Shown here: positions 1-8,174 of the stretch, in pieces
Layout: each line of letters begins with the position of its first letter
Numbering within the stretch: the stretch's first letter is position 1
Source: Candidatus Devosia phytovorans
GTDB lineage: Bacteria > Pseudomonadota > Alphaproteobacteria > Rhizobiales > Devosiaceae
DNA: 64,000 nucleotides
Reading direction: 5' to 3'
Assembly (NCBI GenBank): GCA_029202405.1
Contig: CP119312.1
Span: forward strand, 3,477,001-3,541,000
Notes under the pieces: generated by a model
What the model was told of the DNA's origin: nothing
The model's input: the letters and a program-made list of their open reading frames with translations, nothing else
Database searches by the model: none
Translations under genes and position numbers: made by a program

Positions 1-599
1 TCGGCGACGACCCGAAACGCAGATATTTTCCGGTATCGTCCTCCCGCGTCGCGGGCCTCGATCTGGAACGGCTGAAGCATGCGGTCGTCACCGACTCCGG
101 AGTGGCGTTTTTCAAGGACGGTGAGCCGGTGGAGCTCAGTTCCGGTCAGCGGCTTTTCGCCTACCTCGTGGTCAACGTCGTTGGAGCGATCAAGCGCAAC
201 AGCCTGATCCTCGTCGACGAGCCCGAGCTCTTCCTGCACCCGACGCTCGAAGTCCAGTTCGTCGGGATGCTGAAGGGCATCCTGAAACGCTTTAATTCCA
301 AGGCCCTGCTCGCTACGCATTCCGTGGTCACGGTTCGAGAGATTCCGGCCGATTGCGTGCATGTGTTCGAGAGGTCGGAGGACGACGTGCTCGTGCGCAG
401 GCCTCCGTTCCAGACGTTCGGCGGCGACGTCCAGAGGATATCGTCCTACGTTTTCGGCGACGGCAAGATAGCCAAACCGTTCCAGAATTGGATCGAGACA
501 CAGCTCGAGGCACGCTCCGCCTCCGAACTCATAGCCGCCCTGGGCGACGAGGTGAACGAGGAACTTATCTTGCAGATACGCGCCATGGACCGCGCCTGA
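1..599 (+). CDS. AAA/ABC-type ATPase, C-terminal part (PtuA-like); partial gene
   Basis: The frame enters from the left edge (in frame from base 3), so only about the last 198 residues are present and no start can be given. Visible motifs are an ABC-type signature (LSSGQ), a Walker B strand with the DEPELFLHP pattern, and a switch histidine (LLATHS). This order is typical of SMC/OLD-like ATPases used by nuclease partners. The stop codon overlaps the start of the next gene as TGATG, so the two are probably translationally coupled. An ATPase of this type followed directly by an HNH protein matches the Septu (PtuA/PtuB) defence arrangement. That assignment is an inference, because the Walker A end lies outside the window. 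It could also belong to another ATPase-HNH pair. Confidence 0.8.
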   Translation, partial: GDDPKRRYFPVSSSRVAGLDLERLKHAVVTDSGVAFFKDGEPVELSSGQRLFAYLVVNVVGAIKRNSLILVDEPELFLHPTLEVQFVGMLKGILKRFNSKALLATHSVVTVREIPADCVHVFERSEDDVLVRRPPFQTFGGDVQRISSYVFGDGKIAKPFQNWIETQLEARSASELIAALGDEVNEELILQIRAMDRA

Positions 600-1438
600 T
601 GGTCATGCATCTTCCGGAGCCGGATTTCGATTCCGTCGCTTTCCTCGATCTTCTGGTGGATGCCCGCCTCAAAGGGAAGAACAAGCTCTTTTTCGAGAGC
701 ATCCGGCAAGAGTGGCGAGAACGGACCGAGCGCTACATCGAATTCAGAGGCTCGCCGGAACACGTCCCGAGCTGGCCGGATATCCTGCACAACAGCGGCG
801 TCTTCCTCAATCTTTACGCTTCGCCGGCCCTGGGCACCCTGCACCACGGCATGCTGAAAACCCTCGACGCACATCTGCTCACCATGTGTCCGGCCTGCGG
901 CGAGCCCGGCCGCCCCAACACATTGGACCACTACCTGCCGAAGACCCAGTTTCCGCATTTCTGCGTGACGCCGCACAACCTTTTCCCGATGTGCGACGCC
1001 TGCCAGACCGAAAAGGGAAGCAAGACCGGCGATGCCGAACACCCCAGGTTCTTCATCCATCCCTACTTCGACGTCTTCGCAGCCCAGCAGGTACTGCATC
1101 TGCGGATACAGGCTCCATACGACCCACCGGCTTTCAAGATAGTACCGTCCCCGCATCTGTCGTCCGACGAGACCCGGCTCGTGGACCGGCATCTACGCGA
1201 ACTGGATATCGGCCGGAGATACCAGGAATATTGCGTGACCGCGTTTCCCAGGCTGGTGCGGCTATGCGCGTCGGCGAGGCAAAGCGGCCAGTCCGTGCCG
1301 GATTCCTTGCAACTTTTCGCCGACCACTTCGTCGACCCCAGTCCGAACGGATGGGACCATGTCCTCTACTCGGCCGCCATCGGCGATCCGGGCTTTCTCG
1401 ATTACCTGACGAACGGACCTATACCGCCCTACCCTTGA
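599..1438 (+). CDS. HNH endonuclease, PtuB-like partner of the upstream ATPase
   Basis: A 279-residue protein. The start at 599 overlaps the upstream stop (TGATG); a second ATG at 605 is also possible. Residues 97-139 form an HNH fold with zinc knuckles: Cys97-x2-Cys100, then Asp110-His111 in a DHYLPK stretch, Asn127, Cys132-x2-Cys135 and Lys139. This is the pattern of HNH nucleases that cut nucleic acid with one metal ion. The rest is helical with no other domain I recognise. With the coupled ATPase it would form a Septu-type complex in which the ATPase controls the nuclease. Septu proteins are known anti-phage factors; here the role is inferred from gene order and motifs. A promoter is not visible in the window. 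Confidence 0.8.
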   Translation: MVMHLPEPDFDSVAFLDLLVDARLKGKNKLFFESIRQEWRERTERYIEFRGSPEHVPSWPDILHNSGVFLNLYASPALGTLHHGMLKTLDAHLLTMCPACGEPGRPNTLDHYLPKTQFPHFCVTPHNLFPMCDACQTEKGSKTGDAEHPRFFIHPYFDVFAAQQVLHLRIQAPYDPPAFKIVPSPHLSSDETRLVDRHLRELDIGRRYQEYCVTAFPRLVRLCASARQSGQSVPDSLQLFADHFVDPSPNGWDHVLYSAAIGDPGFLDYLTNGPIPPYP

Positions 1439-1586
1439 TCCTGTCGTCCAAGGGGGAATGCCGGCGCCCGCGGTTCTCTTTGTTTGCGGCCTCTCGACAT
1501 GCTGTCCGGATATCCGACAATCGCCCTTTGCGGCGGATGGATCGCGGATGCAGGTTCAGGTTGGCGCCAAGCCGACCTGACAGACG

Positions 1587-1865
1587 CTATTTGTTGAGCG
1601 CGTCCTTGAGAGCCTTGGCCGGCGCGAACATTATCTTATTCGCTGCCGCGATTTTTATGGTGGCGCCGGTAGACGGATTGCGACCTTCGCGCTCCGGCGT
1701 AGCCTTGACCTTAAATTTCCCGAACCCCGGCAACGAGACTTCGTCACCTGCAACTGCTGCGTCGGTTATTGCCTTGATGACGCTGTCTACCAGCGCCTTG
1801 CCCTGTGACTTCGACAAGTCGTGCTCAGCCGCAATCTTGTCCGCGATCTCGTTGGTCGTCGCCAT
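1587..1865 (-). CDS. HU-family DNA-binding protein
   Basis: A 92-residue protein of normal HU length. It starts MATTNEIADKIA and carries the conserved LPGFGKF turn, followed by the arm segment with GRNPSTG and a C-terminal AKALKDALN helix, all standard for HU/IHF dimers that bend DNA non-specifically. An excellent ribosome binding site (AAGGAG) lies six bases before the ATG at 1865. It stands alone, reading toward the HNH gene. An island-borne HU may assist recombination or compact the element's DNA, which is inference. It is distinct from IHF subunits because the arm has the HU-type sequence. The short gap to the methyltransferase cluster (1866-2144) shows no other gene. Confidence 0.93.
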   Translation of the reverse strand: MATTNEIADKIAAEHDLSKSQGKALVDSVIKAITDAAVAGDEVSLPGFGKFKVKATPEREGRNPSTGATIKIAAANKIMFAPAKALKDALNK

Positions 1866-2144
1866 TATCTTCTCCTTCGTCAGTTAGCGGCACACTCAAT
1901 CATTCCAGGACGGTCACGTCGACAACCATTTCACGACATTTGTCCATGGGTCGACCGGCGTTGTTCGGGCATCGCCAAAAAGCCCGCGTGGTCGTCCAAT
2001 AACGGACCTTAACGATCGCGCCGAGCGGTCTGCGCATCCACTCGGTAAACATCCTTCAAATGGCGTGCCCCCTCGGCTGTCCATCTGAAGGAAAAGAACA
2101 CCTGCGAACTGACGGCCGACCATGTGGCAACGCAAAAGCAAGCG

Positions 2145-3836
2145 TCATTCGTCGCCGGCACCGTCCGCCTTCAGTCTGACCCACTCGGCCTCGATGACGC
2201 CGACGCGAGCGAGAGAAGTCCCGAGATCGTGGGCGATCCGCTGCGCATGACTAGGTTTAAGCTGGGCGACCCACTCGCATTCGCGGTATTCACCGACCAG
2301 AGCGAATTTGTTCCCCTTTTTCGTGGCGGCGACCATGCGTTCGCCGCCGGCGACAAACCTCTCCATCCAAAGCTGGTCACGCGGCTTTCCGTAACTGAAG
2401 AGCTCGATAAATCCCTCGCTGCCGGGCCGTTCGATGACCACCCCTTTTGACTGGCCTTTTCCCGCCACCGCCTTAAGTTCCCAGAAGGGGAAGCTGTAGG
2501 ATTTGCCGTCGTCCAGCCTAACGCAGTCGCACAACGGCATCAGGCACACTGCATACCGGAGCTCATCCCGTTCCACTCCCGCCGCGTCTTTCACCTGTAC
2601 GGAGTATCGGATTACCGTGCCAAATTCGAGGTAACGCGCCTCTCCATACTGGGTGCGGGCCACGAACAACGCAGCCAGGCGCTCGGTCGCGTTCGTGCCA
2701 GCTGCGTCGAGTTCCTGATGGAGCTTCTTTATAGCCTTTGTGTCCAACTTCACCATCTTGCGGACGGCGGCCGGCCCTTCCTTGAGAAGCCGGACAGGAT
2801 ATTCTCCGGCTTTGGTCGGCTTCCCGTTCTTGTCGTTCCATACGGTTTTGACGCCCAGCGCGTCGATCGCATTGTTAGCCATCGCAGTTGCCTGGCCGGC
2901 GGGGATCTTGGTATCCACCATCACCGCCAACGCTTCTTCGGCCAGCAACTCGGGTATCTGTTCGAAGGCGTCGTCTGCCGGCCACACCAGCCCGCGATGA
3001 GCGAGAAAGGCCCCGTCCATTTCGGGGCGGAACTTGTCGAGAATCTTCTTGGTATTGGTCCGGACGCTCGCCAGACCATGGAGGGCGAACGAGGGTAGAA
3101 TGCCTTCATGCATCTTGGCGAACTCGCGGATTATCCTCTCCGCCAAGTCGGCTTCCGCGACCTGTGCATCCGAGACCTGATCGGCGGGGCGGCCGGTCGT
3201 CGGCTTGCCCAGAACGACGATACGGGACGATCCTGCGTTAAGCACGTAAGCGCCGTCCACTTTGACTGCCAGCTTCAACCCGTTGAGGTGGTCGAACACC
3301 TGCTGGGCCACGTGCTTGAGGTTTTGGGTAGAGGTATAGATCGCGCAAAGTCTCACGTGGTGCGGCACGGTGGTTTGAGCCGAGGCGACGAGGCCGGCAA
3401 TGAGGCCCAAAACCTTAGTGCCGGGTTCCTTGTGGAATTCCCAGTCGAGGATGACGACGTCGGCGCGCTCGCAGAGCCTGAACAACTCGGAATCGGGATC
3501 GGTCCTGAAGTCTTCCGCCGGCTCGTACAGCGCACAGACCATCCGTTCTTTGGCAAAGGATTCCACCAGAAATTTGGGGTGATACAGCTCCCCGCCGTCG
3601 GCCTTAGCGGCCATAGCGGCCGCGGCGGCTTCGACGTCTTCCTTCGCCACCTCGATTACCTTCTGGACCTCGGGTTCGACAGGCTTTCTCCAAATCTGCA
3701 TCGACGCGGCGGCCGGCGTCGCCTGATCCTTTACGGCTTGGGCGGGAACGCGGACATAGATCTCGTCGTCCACGAAGACCACGCTCTGCAGATACTTGCG
3801 CGCCGCCGAGAGGGCGAACTCCTGGACTGTCGTCAA
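2145..3836 (-). CDS. Receiver-domain protein, effector of the methyltransferase/GHKL operon
   Basis: A 563-residue soluble protein. The first ~215 residues read as a response-regulator receiver domain with a long insertion: acidic pair Asp23-Asp24 after a hydrophobic strand (VVFVDDE), phospho-acceptor strand VVILDWEF with Asp131, Thr168/Thr170 and Lys211 (VVLGKP). All key receiver positions are therefore present. Residues ~220-563 match no domain I know; no DNA-binding helix-turn-helix is apparent. The start overlaps the 3' end of the upstream GHKL gene by 4 bases, so it is last in a three-gene operon. I infer it receives a phosphoryl group from, or senses the state of, the GHKL protein and acts as output. 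No nuclease motif is obvious, so the output activity is unknown. Confidence 0.85.
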   Translation of the reverse strand: MTTVQEFALSAARKYLQSVVFVDDEIYVRVPAQAVKDQATPAAASMQIWRKPVEPEVQKVIEVAKEDVEAAAAAMAAKADGGELYHPKFLVESFAKERMVCALYEPAEDFRTDPDSELFRLCERADVVILDWEFHKEPGTKVLGLIAGLVASAQTTVPHHVRLCAIYTSTQNLKHVAQQVFDHLNGLKLAVKVDGAYVLNAGSSRIVVLGKPTTGRPADQVSDAQVAEADLAERIIREFAKMHEGILPSFALHGLASVRTNTKKILDKFRPEMDGAFLAHRGLVWPADDAFEQIPELLAEEALAVMVDTKIPAGQATAMANNAIDALGVKTVWNDKNGKPTKAGEYPVRLLKEGPAAVRKMVKLDTKAIKKLHQELDAAGTNATERLAALFVARTQYGEARYLEFGTVIRYSVQVKDAAGVERDELRYAVCLMPLCDCVRLDDGKSYSFPFWELKAVAGKGQSKGVVIERPGSEGFIELFSYGKPRDQLWMERFVAGGERMVAATKKGNKFALVGEYRECEWVAQLKPSHAQRIAHDLGTSLARVGVIEAEWVRLKADGAGDE

Positions 3837-6826
3837 TTCCGTCCTCCGTTTTCCCTGAAAATCAGGGCGAATGTCACTGAAAAGCCTGCGCGTGGCTGCA
3901 CGACGCGCAGGGCCATCCCCTCCGCCTCCAACGCCTTTGCCGAAATGAAAAGGCCGAGGCCGCGTCCACCCGATTTCCGGCTGAAACCGCGTTCGAAAAT
4001 CCGTTCGTTATCGAATCCCTCGATCGACGGTCCATTGTTCGAGATGAAGATGGCGCTTTCATCGGCGTGGAATTCGATCCGCCGGCCATCAGGTACAGAG
4101 TTGAGCCAGTGCAGGGCGTTGTCGACGACGTTGATTACTGCGGGATAAAGCGTCGATGGGTAGCATTCGACAGTGGTGGCCAAGAAAGCCTCTGTCGACG
4201 ACAGCTCCACCCGATGTCGCTCGAGGCGGTTGGAAAACAATTCGTTGCAATAGTTCCGGATGTCACGGCCATCGATTTTGATCGCCGCGCGCTGCAGTCG
4301 TCGCTGCAAAGGCGTGAAAAGATTGAGGTGGCCGTCCAGGTGCTCGAAGTTGGACCGGATCGACTCGTAAAGAGGACGTATGCCGTCGCTGCGCCGCGAG
4401 ATCTGGCCGAGTTCCTGGATACTTCGGCGCACCCGCTTTATCGACGCGCTGAATTCGTGGTTAATGATTGCCACCGCCAGGCCGAGTTGCACCATCTCGA
4501 AATCTTCGTCGGCCTGCTCCTCGAGAGCGAGCATGCGTTCTTCCATCGCCTCCATGATCTGGGCCGGCGCTTCGCCGTCCGATGCACGCAGGTTTTCAGC
4601 AAGCGACGCAAGCATGTCGCGCGCAGCCATCAACGCGTCTCGGTGACGCCCTTCGATTTCCGTCAACTGCGTTTCCCAACGTCGCCGCATGTCGTCGACC
4701 CGTTCGGGATCCATGCCGGCAAGGTCGGTGCGGTTGAGGTCCGCCTCGATGGCACGCACGGTTTCGTCCAAGGCCAGCCGGGCGCGTTCCGTTATGGCGA
4801 ATACGGTCTGTCGGGTGTCGGTCGCAGTGGTGTTCGCTTGCTTTACCGCCTCCGCCAGGTCCTTCTTACGCTCGTTCGCAAGGGACCTGATACGCTCTTC
4901 CAGACGTTTGCGTTGGTCGACGTATACACGCGCCTGTTCCGCAACCGTACCGAGCGTACCGGCGACTTGCTCCTCGAAGGGCGAGAATACCTCCGTCTCC
5001 AGCCTTTGGCGCTCGACGCTATAGGCTTCCCAGTCGCGCTGTAACTCGCGTCCTAGCGCAACCCCCGACGGACGCTTCTTGGTATACTTCGTCCGCAGTT
5101 CGGCCAGCGAGCCTATCGCTTCCTGCTCCGCCCGGATGAGCGCCGCGGCGGCCTTGTCCTGGTCTACGATCTTGGCGGCAGCGTCCATCCTGGACTGCGT
5201 GACCCTCATCAAGTTGGCCGCCTCCGTAGTGGGAAGGCCTGAGCGCACATCTTCGGAGAAGGACTGCAGCGCCAGGGTAAAATTGCGCTTCTTGGTGTTC
5301 GACTGCTTTTGCTGCCGTTCCAACGCCGCCGATCGTTTGCGGATCTCCGCCTGGGCGGTTTCGAAAGCTTCCGTGTTCGCTCCCGTCTTGCGGAAGAACT
5401 CCGCGGCCAGATAAAGCAGCAGATTGATCAGTATGTCGCGGATCTGACGATAGGCCTCGTTCTGCTGATAGCCCTCTCGACCAGCTTTCTCCTGCAGTTC
5501 TACGTTCCGCTCACGGGTCAGCAGCACCGCGCCGAACATGCGTCTGAAGGAGAAAAAGTAGTATCCCGCACCCTTGTTTCTGCGCTTCTCGACATCGAGC
5601 CAATCGAACGAATAATCGCCGTACGGCAAGATCCGGACACCGTCCCGGTAAACGTAGATGCCGCCTAGGTGATTGAGCTTTTGATGGAGCCGCCAGAAGA
5701 CGTCCGCGGGCATGAGCGTTTCGGTCGGTCGTCCCATGACGTATCCGAAGTTGACGTCGAACGGTCCGCACTTCGTAACGCGTCCTTGGGCCCCGCCCCA
5801 AGGGATGACGATTTCGTACTGCTTGTCATAGACCCGAAGAGAGCCTTTGAACTGCCCGAACTCGTCGACTTTTCCCTCAAGGTAGTGGTCGGATTGGGTC
5901 AGTAGCTCGTCGCGGGTAAAGAACGTGGAAGGATCGAGCAGTTCCTGTCCCTGGGTGTCGCCGGGACGCCAACGCCGGAACGAGGTCGTTATACGAGGCC
6001 GGGAGTCCGCACCGAACACGCCTTCGGAAAACCCGAGAAGGTGCTTTCTGAAACTGTAGTCGTCCTCTCGCTCCTCGTGCTCGAGTTCCAACTTGATTAC
6101 CGGATTGCTCGGCGCCACCAAGAAGTGCGTGCCGGTAGCGGATCCGCCGAGCCCCAGATGATGTTCTTCCGTCGTGGCGAGATACCCGTAGACGCTCGCC
6201 AGGTCAGGCTGAAAGGTATCGATCTGCCGTATGATCCGATCGAGATCGGCTTCGGGATGCTTTTCCTTGATCGCCGTCGCGCAGTCTTTCAACTTGGCTC
6301 TCATACCCGCGAGCGTCTGTTCGTCCGGTAGTCCACCTCCCGAAACGACCTCGACGGGGACCTCGATATCCTCGAGATTGAGACCGGGTATCTCGAACAG
6401 TCCCCAGTGTATAAGACCGACGACCAGATCATGGATGCCGTCGGCACGCTCGGCGCGTGTCAGGACCATCGTCTGCTCGCCCAGCAAAGCGATAGCCAGC
6501 CGTCCGATGCCTTTTTCCCCGGTGATCGGTCGTGGCTCCGCGTCCTTCGGGCGGTACGGCGGGGCGCTGGATACGGCTTTGCTCTCCGTTCCGAGTACGA
6601 GCCATTTGTCCACGAAATCGGATTGGGTCATTCCGAAGCCGTCGTCGCGGATGACCAGGAACCCGTCCTTTTCACCGCCGAAATCCTCGAAGTAGTCGAT
6701 CGATATCCGGTCCGCGTAGGCGTCGTGAGCGTTTTTGAACAGCTCGACCATTGCGTTCTGCACGCCGGCGATCTGCTGCCTTCCCAACATGTCGACCGCT
6801 CTGGCGCGGGTCTGGATCCTAGCCAT
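3833..6826 (-). CDS. Dual GHKL ATPase: MORC/HSP90-like N-terminus plus histidine-kinase-like C-terminus
   Basis: A 997-residue protein. Residues ~10-125 are an HSP90/MORC/MutL-type GHKL ATPase: N-box VELFKNAHD (Glu28, Asn32), G1 DDGFGM (61-66) and a glycine-rich lid ITGEKGIGRLA (101-111). A long charged helical stretch (~480-770) looks coiled coil. Residues ~785-997 read as a histidine-kinase core: an H-box-like INHEF with His790, N-box DNALHWL (902-908), a G1-like NNGPSI (930-935, with Asn where Asp is usual) and G2 GGRGLGLFIS (953-962). It overlaps the methyltransferase gene by 8 bases and the receiver gene by 4. MORC/MutL-type ATPases are known in prokaryotic restriction-modification operons. 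The added kinase-like half next to a receiver protein suggests an internal phosphorelay, which is inference. No membrane segment is seen, so it is cytosolic. Confidence 0.88.
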   Translation of the reverse strand: MARIQTRARAVDMLGRQQIAGVQNAMVELFKNAHDAYADRISIDYFEDFGGEKDGFLVIRDDGFGMTQSDFVDKWLVLGTESKAVSSAPPYRPKDAEPRPITGEKGIGRLAIALLGEQTMVLTRAERADGIHDLVVGLIHWGLFEIPGLNLEDIEVPVEVVSGGGLPDEQTLAGMRAKLKDCATAIKEKHPEADLDRIIRQIDTFQPDLASVYGYLATTEEHHLGLGGSATGTHFLVAPSNPVIKLELEHEEREDDYSFRKHLLGFSEGVFGADSRPRITTSFRRWRPGDTQGQELLDPSTFFTRDELLTQSDHYLEGKVDEFGQFKGSLRVYDKQYEIVIPWGGAQGRVTKCGPFDVNFGYVMGRPTETLMPADVFWRLHQKLNHLGGIYVYRDGVRILPYGDYSFDWLDVEKRRNKGAGYYFFSFRRMFGAVLLTRERNVELQEKAGREGYQQNEAYRQIRDILINLLLYLAAEFFRKTGANTEAFETAQAEIRKRSAALERQQKQSNTKKRNFTLALQSFSEDVRSGLPTTEAANLMRVTQSRMDAAAKIVDQDKAAAALIRAEQEAIGSLAELRTKYTKKRPSGVALGRELQRDWEAYSVERQRLETEVFSPFEEQVAGTLGTVAEQARVYVDQRKRLEERIRSLANERKKDLAEAVKQANTTATDTRQTVFAITERARLALDETVRAIEADLNRTDLAGMDPERVDDMRRRWETQLTEIEGRHRDALMAARDMLASLAENLRASDGEAPAQIMEAMEERMLALEEQADEDFEMVQLGLAVAIINHEFSASIKRVRRSIQELGQISRRSDGIRPLYESIRSNFEHLDGHLNLFTPLQRRLQRAAIKIDGRDIRNYCNELFSNRLERHRVELSSTEAFLATTVECYPSTLYPAVINVVDNALHWLNSVPDGRRIEFHADESAIFISNNGPSIEGFDNERIFERGFSRKSGGRGLGLFISAKALEAEGMALRVVQPRAGFSVTFALIFRENGGRN

Positions 6827-7895
6827 TTCTGACCGACTTCAGGTGCATGCCTATCCTCTCCGCCAGCGCCGGCGGAACAGCGTTGCCGATCTGCCGTGCC
6901 ATGGCGTTGATGCTGGAAGCATGGAATTGAAACTGCACCGGGAAAGTCTGGAGGGAAGCTCCTTCCCTGATGGAGATCGCGCGATTTTCTTCGGGGTGGC
7001 CGAACCTGCCGTTGGAAAGGCTGACAAAGCGGGTCGTAATCGTCGGAGCGGGCCGGTCCCACGACATGCGGCCATACACGTCGCGGAACATATGGTCCTT
7101 GTCGCGGTAGGCGTCGATCTGCAGGTCCGGATCACCCGCCCATGATGATCGGTTGCCGCCGGTGGGCGTCGCCTCGATGCGCCGGACATTTCTTTCGGAC
7201 AACGCCGCCGTCGTATGGTGGAAATCGGTTTGATCCCGATGACCCGGGCCGATCTGCGCAAACCCGTTTTCGACACCTATGAAGTCGGCCACGTTGAGTG
7301 GCTTAGCTCCCGCATCAGTAGGCAACGGACTGACTTTGGTGACCCGCGAAGCGATCAGAAGATATCGCATACGGTTCTGCGGCACGCCGAAATGGCCGGC
7401 GTTGATGATACCGTCCTCGAAATTGTAGCCCAGTCTGCGCAGGAAATCCTGAAAATCCTTGAGCACGGTGCCGTCGGTGCGACGAAAGAGCCCGGGCACG
7501 TTCTCGACGACGACAAAACCGGGCCGGAAGTGCTTGATGAATTTCTGAAACTGCTTGAGCAGGAACGCGGTCTTGAGCGACTTGGTCTTGTCGGTCCTTA
7601 TCTTGCTCCAAAACTGGCAGGGACTGCATCCGCAAAACACAAGGTCCGGGTCGTCGATCTCCAAGCCGAGTCGTCTACCCAATTCTGGAGCCGACAGGCC
7701 GGTAATATCGCGACGAATGAACTTGGCGTCGGGTACGTTGGCCTCATAGGTTTTCTGGCAGTCGGCGGCATTGTCGATGCCGGCCAACACCTCGATCCCG
7801 GCCTGCGACAGGCCGTAGGACATTCCTCCTGCCCCGCAGAAAAAATCTACCGCTTTTAGTGAAGCGGCGTCCCGCACACGCTTGGTCTCAGACAT
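6819..7895 (-). CDS. DNA cytosine-5 methyltransferase
   Basis: A 358-residue C5-cytosine methyltransferase with all hallmark motifs in order: motif I VDFFCGAGGMSYG (~15-27), motif IV with the catalytic cysteine in GCSPCQFWS, motif VI VVENVPG, motif VIII QNRMRY, a variable target-recognition region, motif IX (IREGASLQTFP) and motif X QIGNAVPP. It would transfer a methyl group from S-adenosylmethionine to cytosine C5 at a sequence I cannot read from the recognition region. It is the first gene of a three-gene operon, overlapping the GHKL gene by 8 bases, and sits directly behind a good promoter. No separate restriction enzyme gene adjoins it; the GHKL and receiver proteins occupy that place. 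Confidence 0.95.
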   Translation of the reverse strand: MSETKRVRDAASLKAVDFFCGAGGMSYGLSQAGIEVLAGIDNAADCQKTYEANVPDAKFIRRDITGLSAPELGRRLGLEIDDPDLVFCGCSPCQFWSKIRTDKTKSLKTAFLLKQFQKFIKHFRPGFVVVENVPGLFRRTDGTVLKDFQDFLRRLGYNFEDGIINAGHFGVPQNRMRYLLIASRVTKVSPLPTDAGAKPLNVADFIGVENGFAQIGPGHRDQTDFHHTTAALSERNVRRIEATPTGGNRSSWAGDPDLQIDAYRDKDHMFRDVYGRMSWDRPAPTITTRFVSLSNGRFGHPEENRAISIREGASLQTFPVQFQFHASSINAMARQIGNAVPPALAERIGMHLKSVRNG

Positions 7896-7902
7896 TCTCG
7901 AC

Positions 7903-7931
7903 TATATATTTTGAATTCAATGACTTGCCAA
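7903..7931 (-). promoter_or_regulatory. Sigma-70-type promoter of the methyltransferase operon, probably leaderless
   Basis: On the minus strand TTGGCA and TATATA are separated by exactly 17 bases. TATATA ends seven bases before the ATG at 7895, so transcription should begin at or next to the start codon, and no Shine-Dalgarno sequence is visible. A perfect 10-bp palindrome, TTGAATTCAA (7911-7920), lies in the spacer between the two boxes and could be an operator. Confidence 0.6.
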
Positions 7932-8174
7932 TTTGCCGGCAGGGAATCCGATTAAACTGATTTGATGAACATTTCTCCCTGCCGATGCAGCAATGCACGC
8001 GTGCGAGCTGACGGCAACATGAAACTCGTCAGCCCATTGCGACCTGCCGCTGCCGAGCATACCGACCGTGAGATATCGAGAACAGAAATCTTGCAAGGTC
8101 GTGACCGCGCCGTATGGAGACCCAGGGTGTTCGTTGCAATATCGGTAGTCAGACCGCGGTGAGATAAATCACAC

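Noticed and set aside
2145..7895. Reading the methyltransferase operon as an mza-like (MutL/Z1/AIPR) or BREX/DISARM system
   Set aside because: No Z1, AIPR, BrxC, PglZ or helicase gene adjoins it; the third gene is a receiver protein instead.
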